A stretch of DNA of 22,283 bases from an uncultured Clostridia bacterium (GTDB lineage Bacteria > Bacillota > Clostridia > UMGS1883), in assembly GCA_947624455.1 (NCBI GenBank), contig CANQKL010000009.1, positions 1-22,283 on the forward strand, written 5' to 3'. This document shows, piece by piece, positions 16,232 to 22,283 of this stretch. The position numbers and the translations under genes were made by a program. The notes beneath the pieces were generated by a model. That model had not been told where the DNA came from, made no database searches, and saw only the letters and a list, made by a program, of their open reading frames with translations. Position 1 is the first letter of the stretch; each line of letters opens with the position of its first letter.

Positions 16232-16260
16232 ATTATACAGGCCGAAGAACCATTTGTCAA
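16232..16260 (-). promoter_or_regulatory. Consensus promoter of the HAD gene
   Basis: TTGACA (16260-16255), 17 nt, TATAAT (16237-16232) on the minus strand, about 20 nt before the start codon, so the leader is very short. Confidence 0.85.
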
Positions 16261-16643
16261 GTCCATTCCCCTGACGGCTGCAAATAGTATGTGTATGTTT
16301 ACAATAGATGTGTTACACATGGTTCCGATAAATGATTTTTGGGATCTGCGGCCCTGAATATGGCGCGGCGGGCGACAATTCTGCTAAAGCTTCGTCAAGC
16401 GGTTATGTTCTCCTGCTCGATTTTGTAGCCTTGTTTTCCAAGAATATTCTTCGACTTTTACGATAAAATCTCAAAAGTTCCTCAATGTGCAATTCCTAAC
16501 AATAAATAGAGGCAGTCATATAGATATGATAATTAGGTGAATTTACAAAATTATCATACCAACAAATTACCTCAAATGCTAACGAGGTGATATTGAAGTT
16601 TTGGACTGGGATAAATACTCCATTCCAATCAATAAGTGTTATA
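16261..16643. other. Intergenic transition region, no gene seen
   Basis: Between the HAD promoter and the flippase stop there is no supported gene. Composition shifts from GC-rich to AT-rich near 16.4-16.5 kb. A 10-bp inverted repeat TATGATAATT/AATTATCATA (16525-16534, 16549-16558) has a 14-nt loop. Short open frames on the minus strand near 16400-16490 were not recognisable and may be debris. Confidence 0.5.
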
Positions 16644-18089
16644 TTACTTCATGCTTTTTATTTTTTCAATAAAATAATTACGTTTAATAAACATTACAAT
16701 GCAAATTGCTGCTATAATCGAATATCTTACAACAATCGCATCGTACACAAATACAACACTCAAAGCAAATATTACCAGTACCGCAGAAATTAACACAATG
16801 AATTTCATATCATATACTCTGACCCCGTCGGTCATTTTATTCAGCACCTTTATGTGGAATAAATAATGACTTACAGAAAACAAAATATAGCAGAACAACG
16901 TCGTATACCCTGCGGCAATATAGCCAAATATGGGTATAAAAATATAATTGAGAATAATATTTACTATTGCGCCCGTTACAGAAGCAATCATTATGAATTT
17001 AGTTGCCTCATAGTAGAATTCCACGTTGCCAAACAATGTGTACAAAAATGTAAAATATACCGATAATGCCACAGGCGGAATTATCCAACGAGCCTCATAG
17101 TAATCCGACGAGGCAAATATACGTATTATTTCTGGGCCAAAACATATTATTACCACAAGCATACAAGCCCACATCAAAAGCAAGACATTTGCGGTTTTTC
17201 CTATATCTTTGAATTTTTTGTTTTTTATTGCCTTATACGAGTATGGAATAAAAGAATTATTTACTGCAAATATAATCAAATTCATCATCTGAGATATACT
17301 ATATACCAAACCATATATAGCCGCCTGCGAAAGCCCCACCATTTTGCCTATCATTATCCTGTCAGCCTGACCGAGGACAGACATTGAAAGATAATGCGGA
17401 ATAAGCGGTATATTGAACCAAAGGGCATATTTCCAAAATGATTTTACATAAAAGCTTTTACCTTTGTAAAAATTGACCGCGCAAAGGACAATACCTATGC
17501 ACACCTGAACGCCCACATAAGACAATACCCTGGCCTCGGCCTTGTGCGCAGAAGAAAGCAGCACGGCACCCACTCCTATAGCCGGACTCAATACCGACAT
17601 AAGAACCGTGACTACCACGAGAGTTCGATAACGAAAATCGAAGCGTTGCCTTGAACTCCAGAGTGCAAACGCCGGTGAAAACAAAAACTCGGTAAACATT
17701 GCAATGACAAGAATTGTGGGGAGACCCAATAGCCTATTGAAAAGGTTATGCCCACATAAATAAATGATGAATAAAACAGTCGTGACAGTTATTGATAGTC
17801 CGTTGAGTGCTGAAGTAAATTTATCACGCTCATTTTCAAACTTTATCATGCCATTGTTAAAAACTCCTGCCGACAAATTGAAAGTGGCAAAAATAAGTAG
17901 CACATTATACCACGACTGATAAATTGTGTATACCCCGTACTGTTCCGTAGTCAAAAGCCGAGTAAAAATTGGCACAGTGAGCATATTTATTCCTTTTTGA
18001 AGAAAGTTGCATATAGCAAACCAAGCCGCCGCTTTTACAGGCACGGGCAAAGATGTATATTTATTTATCAAAAGCTTCAGTCTACTCAT
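16644..18089 (-). CDS. Wzx-like oligosaccharide flippase
   Basis: A 481-residue integral membrane protein of the MATE/MOP flippase superfamily (polysaccharide biosynthesis protein type). It starts with the family opening: a short cytoplasmic N-terminus, then AAWFAICNFLQKGINMLTVPIFTRLLTTEQYG, in which the PIFTRLLTTEQYG loop is diagnostic. About 12-14 hydrophobic spans follow, with a mid-protein LGQADRIMIGKMVGLSQAAIYG segment that repeats the start of the fold. Its expected role is moving lipid-linked glycan repeat units across the membrane. It is the last gene of the glycan operon and follows the cytidylyltransferase by 22 nt. The ribosome site is weak (GTGGA). It is much more AT-rich than the backbone genes. 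No Wzy polymerase is in view; it may lie beyond the right edge. Confidence 0.9.
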   Translation of the reverse strand: MSRLKLLINKYTSLPVPVKAAAWFAICNFLQKGINMLTVPIFTRLLTTEQYGVYTIYQSWYNVLLIFATFNLSAGVFNNGMIKFENERDKFTSALNGLSITVTTVLFIIYLCGHNLFNRLLGLPTILVIAMFTEFLFSPAFALWSSRQRFDFRYRTLVVVTVLMSVLSPAIGVGAVLLSSAHKAEARVLSYVGVQVCIGIVLCAVNFYKGKSFYVKSFWKYALWFNIPLIPHYLSMSVLGQADRIMIGKMVGLSQAAIYGLVYSISQMMNLIIFAVNNSFIPYSYKAIKNKKFKDIGKTANVLLLMWACMLVVIICFGPEIIRIFASSDYYEARWIIPPVALSVYFTFLYTLFGNVEFYYEATKFIMIASVTGAIVNIILNYIFIPIFGYIAAGYTTLFCYILFSVSHYLFHIKVLNKMTDGVRVYDMKFIVLISAVLVIFALSVVFVYDAIVVRYSIIAAICIVMFIKRNYFIEKIKSMK

Positions 18090-18111
18090 ATATTCATGTC
18101 CACTTCCGTTT

Positions 18112-18771
18112 TTAAAACTTCCAGTAAGATTTTCCTATATACTCCGCAATTTTCAAGTCTTCCTCAGTGTTTATGTCTATAGCTTCAAATTTGCTGACGA
18201 TATGAATATACGGCTTTGCTCCTATCCTCGCATGGTACCGTCTCAATGCCTCTCGGCTTATGCCATAAAGACCGGTTGACTCCTCTATCATTGGACTCAT
18301 ATCCTGACTCCTTGGCAATATCCCCGGACGGTAATTTATAGGGTTCCCGTTAAGCCAATAAAACCCGTGGTTTTCTACAGCCGTAAAACATGAGTCATAC
18401 GTTTCGCTGGACAAAAGCTTCCCGCAGCACATCCTTATTGTCTCCGGCTGTAGATACGGGGCCGTGGCAAAAAGCTGAAAATAATAATCATATTGAGGAT
18501 ACTTCTCGCTATGATACAGTAGCAAATCATTTCCATTAGCCGTATTACGCGCCAACTCCTCTTTTCGGTCAATGACCAACATACCCTTTTCGGCTGCGAA
18601 ATCCTTTATTTCGTCACTGTTTGTATCAACGTAAATGTCATCAAATGCGTCCGCTTCAACGGCGTGTTCCAGTATGTACTCATATAGCTTTTTCCCGTTG
18701 AGAATTCGAAAATTCTTTCCTGGCACTCTCTCCGAGTTTGCTTTTATTGGGATAAAGGCCGCAATCCTCAT
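18112..18771 (-). CDS. CMP-sugar synthetase (acylneuraminate cytidylyltransferase family), copy 1
   Basis: A 219-residue NeuA/KdsB-type nucleotidyltransferase that should activate a 2-keto-3-deoxy acidic sugar with CTP. The nucleotide loop FIPIKANSERVPGKNFR (7-23) matches the family R/K-x-x-S/N-x-R-x-x-x-KN pattern. The conserved PRSQDM-P and FEAIDINTEEDL blocks are at about 162-170 and 197-208. The usual ARGGSK form of the loop is replaced by IKANSER, so it belongs to a divergent branch. It is clearly homologous to the copy at 21238-21903 but differs at most positions and has a higher GC content. Its ATG overlaps the TGA reachable from the small frame upstream if the G9 tract loses one G. 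The exact sugar (sialic, legionaminic, pseudaminic, Kdo-like) cannot be told. Confidence 0.88.
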   Translation of the reverse strand: MRIAAFIPIKANSERVPGKNFRILNGKKLYEYILEHAVEADAFDDIYVDTNSDEIKDFAAEKGMLVIDRKEELARNTANGNDLLLYHSEKYPQYDYYFQLFATAPYLQPETIRMCCGKLLSSETYDSCFTAVENHGFYWLNGNPINYRPGILPRSQDMSPMIEESTGLYGISREALRRYHARIGAKPYIHIVSKFEAIDINTEEDLKIAEYIGKSYWKF

Positions 18772-18954
18772 GCCGCCACCGCCTTTCCGGCAATGGCGCT
18801 CACCTTAGTTAGTGAGTACCCCCCCCCACGAAATATTTTCTGGGCCGCTAATCTCGTTTAAAAGCTCTTTGCAGGCATCTGTAAAAACACCTATATCTAC
18901 GCTATAACTTAAATATTGCACTCCAACGTCCCTCCGCAGTTTAAGATTTTTCAT
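18768..18954 (-). pseudogene. C-terminal remnant of an aldolase, interrupted at a G9 tract
   Basis: A frame starting at ATG 18954, with AAGGA 5 nt upstream, gives 49 residues and stops at 18805-18807, just after nine consecutive G (plus-strand C9 at 18819-18827). With eight or eleven G the frame would run 61 codons (for eight) to a TGA that overlaps the ATG of the cytidylyltransferase. The segment RRDVGVQYLSYSVDIGVF resembles the C-terminal strand and helix of HpcH/HpaI-type aldolases; this is recognition from memory, at low to moderate certainty. The rest of such an enzyme is absent: upstream in frame a TAA occurs about 17 codons before the ATG. It could alternatively be a short coupled leader peptide. 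Confidence 0.45.
18819..18827. repeat. Homopolymer run of nine C (nine G on the coding strand)
   Basis: The only run of this length in the window, lying in an otherwise AT-rich stretch inside the small frame described for 18768-18954. Runs of eight or more G are slippage-prone. Confidence 0.95.
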
Positions 18955-19019
18955 AATATTCCTTCGCGTGACGTACTCACACTTTTCTGATTAGTAATAA
19001 TCGAAGCACCAATATTTTT

Positions 19020-19658
19020 TCACAAAATAAACTGCATCAAATCTTCAGGCTTGTCTGCAACAGCAATATGACTTGCTGGAATATCTTCATTTGGCTTGAA
19101 ACCGAAACCATAAGTCACAGCAATAAAATCAATTTCTGTTTCTGCTGCACCGTTAGCATCATAAATACTGTCCCCTATCAAAACGGCATTGTTTTTTGGA
19201 ATTTGGAATTTGTCAATACATTTTATCAGCAGTTCCGCCTTTGTCAATGGATTTTCCAAATCTGTTCCCACAATTAAATCAAACAAATCTGGGAAATATT
19301 CCCCTGCAATTTTCTCTACCGTTGTTTGTGCCTTCAGCGTGGCAATCGCCATTTTTATGCCGTTTTTTTGCAATTTTCCCAATAAATTAATGATTCCTTT
19401 GTAAACCCTCAATTCACGATAGCCTTTTTTCACGGCATATTCTTTATGATATTTGACAGCTTTTTTCAATGTTTCACCGCTTAGTCCAAAATTTCTCGCA
19501 TAGGATTCTTCCATTGGCGGTCCGACATGGAGAAGCATTTGCTCGTGTGTAATTTCAGGAAGATTCATCATTTTCTGCGTATAACGAATACTGTTAAAAA
19601 TTCCCTCAGATGTGTCGGCAAGCGTTCCGTCCATGTCAAAAATCACTAACTTTTTCAT
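19020..19658 (-). CDS. HAD-family phosphatase of the glycan operon
   Basis: A 212-residue HAD hydrolase: motif I FDMDGTLADTSEG (7-19, nucleophile D8), motif II in IAIATLKAQ, a motif III lysine in NPLTKAELL and motif IV LIGDSIYDANGA. A helical cap lies between motifs I and II, as in Gph-like enzymes. Its ATG overlaps the TGA of the aldolase-fusion gene by four bases, with AGGTG 8 nt upstream, so the two are translationally coupled. The coupling suggests it removes the phosphate from the product of that aldolase, as KdsC does after KdsA; this is inference. It is AT-rich like the rest of the operon and shares only general family similarity with the HAD gene at 15582. Confidence 0.88.
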   Translation of the reverse strand: MKKLVIFDMDGTLADTSEGIFNSIRYTQKMMNLPEITHEQMLLHVGPPMEESYARNFGLSGETLKKAVKYHKEYAVKKGYRELRVYKGIINLLGKLQKNGIKMAIATLKAQTTVEKIAGEYFPDLFDLIVGTDLENPLTKAELLIKCIDKFQIPKNNAVLIGDSIYDANGAAETEIDFIAVTYGFGFKPNEDIPASHIAVADKPEDLMQFIL

Positions 19659-21235
19659 TGCTCATCACCTGTATCATAAATTGTCGGCGTTAAAAAATTG
19701 ACATCCAAATTTCGCCTTAATTTTGCGAAGTATCCGATAATTGCGCGGTTCATTTCTTTTCGTTTCTGGTACTGGATATTCAAATTTAACTTTTCGTCAA
19801 AATAATTTCCCTCACCAGATGTCTGAAATCCGTCAAAACCTGCAAGATACAAATCATGCACACCTGCTTTTTTCAGAATGTTAATTAGCATCAGTCCGGC
19901 ATTATCCGAAATAATTTCCTCCTCATTTAGATAAGAAGAATAATTTACAGCATAATTCGTAGAAATATTTGACGTACAAATCATACGTTCACCAAGCTTC
20001 TCCACAGCATCATCAAGTCCCTTGAAACGCTTCAGATTGCTGATAAACACAATATCATACGGGAAATTTTCCGGAATATGATTGATTGCAAAAATCACAG
20101 GAGAACTTTCTTCAATGAAATTTTTTATCCGTTCTGCATAAGTTGCAAGACTTTTTCCCGGCGCAAGAACCAGTATTTTTCGGGAATGGCAAATTTCTTT
20201 GATTTTGATGATAGTTTTGCTGTCATCAATGTTGTGTTGCTGGTAATTCCTGTATAGCTCAAAAATCAAATCCACATTGTAAATCCGTTTGTTTTCCTCC
20301 GGAATACTCCTGATAATCGCGTTAATGTCACGAATACAAAGCGTTTGCTTGTTCATCAGAAATGTCGCATAATTCGGGTGACAATTGTTGATTGCAGCTA
20401 TGTAATACGGCACAGAATAGCCCCATGGACGTGTGGAATAAATCGGCATAATGTACTCGTCCATAATTTCCAGAACGGGAATCAGATCATATTTTTTCTT
20501 AATATTTTCGTTGATAAACTGCGTTAAAAGTTCCGTGCAGAGATTTCCCGCACCTCTGCCCATGCCAAAAACAGAAGAATCAATGATAATATCCCGTTTT
20601 GAGTGCATCATCATCAATTCCTGTGCATTAGAAAATGATAATTGCAGATTATTGTGCGAGTGAAATCCGATTTTTATTTTCGGATTCAGATTGTTGTCGA
20701 TGAGGTAGAACATTCGGAGAAGCCCATTTTTATACAACGCGCCAAGTGTATCTACCAGATAAAAAGCGTACGGTTTCATTTCATTAACTTTATCAATCAA
20801 CCGGAGCAAAGCCTTATCTGTGTATGTCGTTGTACCCACAGGCTGAATAAATACTTTATAGCCTTTTTGCATAAGTTTTTCAGCAAAAACAAATGCATTT
20901 TCTATGTCATTTTCATGGAAGGTAAGCCTAATACCCGTAATACCTGTATCACAGCACGGTGAAATTTCATCAATATCAATATCCCCGTAAGCAATCATTG
21001 CCACAAACATAGCATCAGATTTTGAGGGAATAATTTTTTCTATAGACTGCACATTGCCATACAAACTTTTATCCGGATTATTAGCAGATCTTTTCATAAA
21101 GCCGCACTCAATAATTTCAATCTTGGAATCCGACAAACGCTGAATTATCTTTCTTATCGCTCCATAGCCAAAATCAAAATTATTGATATAGCCTCCGTCG
21201 CGCAATGTACAGTCTAATATATAAATTTTTGGCAT
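19655..21235 (-). CDS. HMGL-type aldolase fused to a DUF115/GT42-like domain
   Basis: A 526-residue two-domain protein. Residues 1 to about 310 are a DRE-TIM (HMG-CoA lyase/isopropylmalate synthase/4-hydroxy-2-oxovalerate aldolase) barrel: LDCTLRDGGY at 7-16 (catalytic R12-D13), a metal-site HSHNN at 192-196, DTLGALY at 162-168 and FGMGRGAGN at 223-231. Residues from about 352 form a second domain, starting ILVLAPGKSLA and containing DLYLAGFDGF at 461-470, a pattern like the DUF115/MAF and GT42 sialyltransferase folds. The N-terminal domain could form or break a C-C bond with a keto acid; the C-terminal domain may bind the nucleotide sugar. GAGGAG is 5 nt before the ATG, and the cytidylyltransferase upstream ends 2 nt before it. 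The actual reaction is unknown. Confidence 0.85.
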   Translation of the reverse strand: MPKIYILDCTLRDGGYINNFDFGYGAIRKIIQRLSDSKIEIIECGFMKRSANNPDKSLYGNVQSIEKIIPSKSDAMFVAMIAYGDIDIDEISPCCDTGITGIRLTFHENDIENAFVFAEKLMQKGYKVFIQPVGTTTYTDKALLRLIDKVNEMKPYAFYLVDTLGALYKNGLLRMFYLIDNNLNPKIKIGFHSHNNLQLSFSNAQELMMMHSKRDIIIDSSVFGMGRGAGNLCTELLTQFINENIKKKYDLIPVLEIMDEYIMPIYSTRPWGYSVPYYIAAINNCHPNYATFLMNKQTLCIRDINAIIRSIPEENKRIYNVDLIFELYRNYQQHNIDDSKTIIKIKEICHSRKILVLAPGKSLATYAERIKNFIEESSPVIFAINHIPENFPYDIVFISNLKRFKGLDDAVEKLGERMICTSNISTNYAVNYSSYLNEEEIISDNAGLMLINILKKAGVHDLYLAGFDGFQTSGEGNYFDEKLNLNIQYQKRKEMNRAIIGYFAKLRRNLDVNFLTPTIYDTGDEQ

Positions 21236-21237
21236 AT

Positions 21238-21903
21238 TTACTCCTCGTTTTTCTTGATAATTTTTGAGTAAATTGCATCTGCAATTTCAAAATCCATCGG
21301 ATTATTGATATCTATTGCTTCTATATCTGAAATTTCAACAAGATAAGGGCGATGACCTATTCTTCTGTTCTCCTGACATATTAATTCATGGCGATAAATA
21401 TACATTCCACAAGTTTCTTTGAATATTGGTGTTAAGTCCTGCGTTCTCGGAATGGAAACAGGGTCATAGTTAAATGGTTTTCCGTTTTCCCATAAGAATT
21501 CCTGCAATTTTGCAACAGATAATGCTGAATCATATTCACCGAACAAAACTGCCTGAATCCCTTCTATAAATCGCTCCGGTTTAATAAATGGTGCTGTTGC
21601 ATGAGCAAGTACGTATATATCTGCTTTTACATCTTTTGCAAATGAATAAAGCACATCATTAAATTTTGTTGTTGATTGATCGAGGTACTCGCTTCTGCGC
21701 AAGTAACGAATTTTTTCATTTGGAAAGTATTTCTGAATCTCCGGATTACTGCAGTATACATAGATTTCATTGAGTTCTTGTACTTTACTCAAAGTTTCCA
21801 GAATACAGCTTATTAAAGGCTTGCCATCGGAAAACGCTTTTGTATTTTTTCCGGGAAGTCGTTCATTGTTCATTTTTATCGGTACAAGTGCTACTGTTTT
21901 CAT
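21238..21903 (-). CDS. CMP-sugar synthetase (acylneuraminate cytidylyltransferase family), copy 2
   Basis: A 221-residue NeuA/KdsB-type cytidylyltransferase. The nucleotide loop is LVPIKMNNERLPGKNTK (6-22); the later conserved blocks are IPRTQDLTPIFKETCGMY and IEAIDINNPMDFEIA. It is a paralogue of the copy at 18112-18771 with the same unusual IKxNxER loop. I chose the ATG at 21903 because AAGGAGA is 8 nt upstream; the longer frame from 21960 adds 19 residues with no ribosome site. The start lies inside the 3' end of the DUF115 gene, a 41-bp overlap, and the aldolase-fusion gene starts 2 nt after the stop, so translation is tightly coupled. It is AT-rich. The natural inference is that it activates the product of the aldolase and phosphatase encoded right after it. 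Confidence 0.88.
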   Translation of the reverse strand: MKTVALVPIKMNNERLPGKNTKAFSDGKPLISCILETLSKVQELNEIYVYCSNPEIQKYFPNEKIRYLRRSEYLDQSTTKFNDVLYSFAKDVKADIYVLAHATAPFIKPERFIEGIQAVLFGEYDSALSVAKLQEFLWENGKPFNYDPVSIPRTQDLTPIFKETCGMYIYRHELICQENRRIGHRPYLVEISDIEAIDINNPMDFEIADAIYSKIIKKNEE

Positions 21904-22283
21904 CTTCTTCTGTCTCCTTATCAAATAACGAATCAAAATCCACACGCTCAAATACCTCAAGCTTTCCGCCGCGTGTGGCGTTATATATTTTTATACCATG
22001 GGTATCGGCATATCTTTTGGCTTCCGTATATGCCGCAAGCATCCTATTCTCCATGATTTCCGGATTTGTTATCGTTGTTGTTCTATAGTCAATAAAATGA
22101 GCTTTTTTGCCTCCATAGTTGCAATCACAACCCAACAAATATATTTCTTTAAATCCCATATAAACAGCAATTTGTAATAAAGAATACGTTATTGTGCCTC
22201 CATCATAGACAGTTACGTATGCATTATCAGAAAAAGCTGTTCTAAAAATTGGCGAATACATATGATCCATTAGATTTAATGGA
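21863..22283 (-). CDS. DUF115/MAF-like protein, 5' end beyond window
   Basis: The C-terminal 140 or so residues of a larger protein. The frame stays open through the window edge, so the ATG at 22270 is internal. The fragment has the family signature: VYDGGTITYSLLQIAVYMGF followed by KEIYLLGCDCNYGG, then a HFID motif and a helical end. The DUF115 domain (MptE-like, also in MAF motility accessory factors) occurs in proteins that move nonulosonic acids onto flagellin and in surface-glycan clusters; a glycosyltransferase role is therefore plausible but unproven. GT42 sialyltransferases have a similar EIYL-G-D pattern and are the main alternative. Its 3' end overlaps the cytidylyltransferase start. 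Confidence 0.8.
   Translation of the reverse strand, partial: PLNLMDHMYSPIFRTAFSDNAYVTVYDGGTITYSLLQIAVYMGFKEIYLLGCDCNYGGKKAHFIDYRTTTITNPEIMENRMLAAYTEAKRYADTHGIKIYNATRGGKLEVFERVDFDSLFDKETEEDENSSTCTDKNEQ

Noticed and set aside
16400..16490. Short minus-strand frames that look like gene debris
   Set aside because: Under 30 codons each and not similar to any family I recognise; a search would be needed before calling a pseudogene.
1..22283. CRISPR array, prophage, integrase or insertion sequence
   Set aside because: No regularly spaced repeats, transposase or phage motifs were seen in either strand of the window.

Overview
The window looks like chromosome of an endospore-forming member of the Clostridia, probably an uncultured gut-type lineage related to Oscillospiraceae/Ruminococcaceae. 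The reasons are spoIVA (spore coat ATPase), a type III glutamine synthetase, VanZ and WG-repeat proteins, strong AGGAGG ribosome sites, consensus TTGACA-17-TATAAT promoters and rho-independent terminators. The genus assignment is inference; no rRNA is present.

Positions 1-16.2 kb are a fairly GC-rich housekeeping backbone, nearly all on the minus strand. In order of coordinates it holds: the 3'-truncated Na/Pi cotransporter; glnN; a hairpin-rich spacer; typA; metY; an HD-domain protein; a plus-strand WG-repeat lipoprotein that diverges from the HD gene; a phosphoglucomutase/phosphomannomutase gene downstream of tyrA (prephenate dehydrogenase); a palindrome cluster; a VanZ gene overlapping an SGNH hydrolase gene; tRNA-Leu(TAA); plus-strand spoIVA with a sigma-E-like promoter; and a HAD phosphatase with a perfect-looking vegetative promoter.

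Positions 16.6-22.3 kb are clearly more AT-rich and form one minus-strand surface-glycan operon that continues past the right edge. In transcription order it has: the C-terminal part of a DUF115/MAF-like protein, a CMP-sugar synthetase (cytidylyltransferase), an HMGL-type aldolase fused to a DUF115/GT42-like domain, a HAD phosphatase, a small broken aldolase remnant containing a run of nine G, a second cytidylyltransferase, and a Wzx-like flippase. The order aldolase, phosphatase, CMP transferase copies the logic of Kdo and nonulosonic acid biosynthesis, but no NeuB or KdsA homologue is seen in the window. This makes it the best candidate for an undescribed acidic-sugar pathway. The G9 tract sits just upstream of, and in a frame that could couple to, the second cytidylyltransferase, so it could be a slippage switch or the scar of a module exchange.

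Several intergenic regions (3954-4219, 9051-9213, 11861-12003) are unusually dense in perfect hairpins and may be copies of repeated structured elements.
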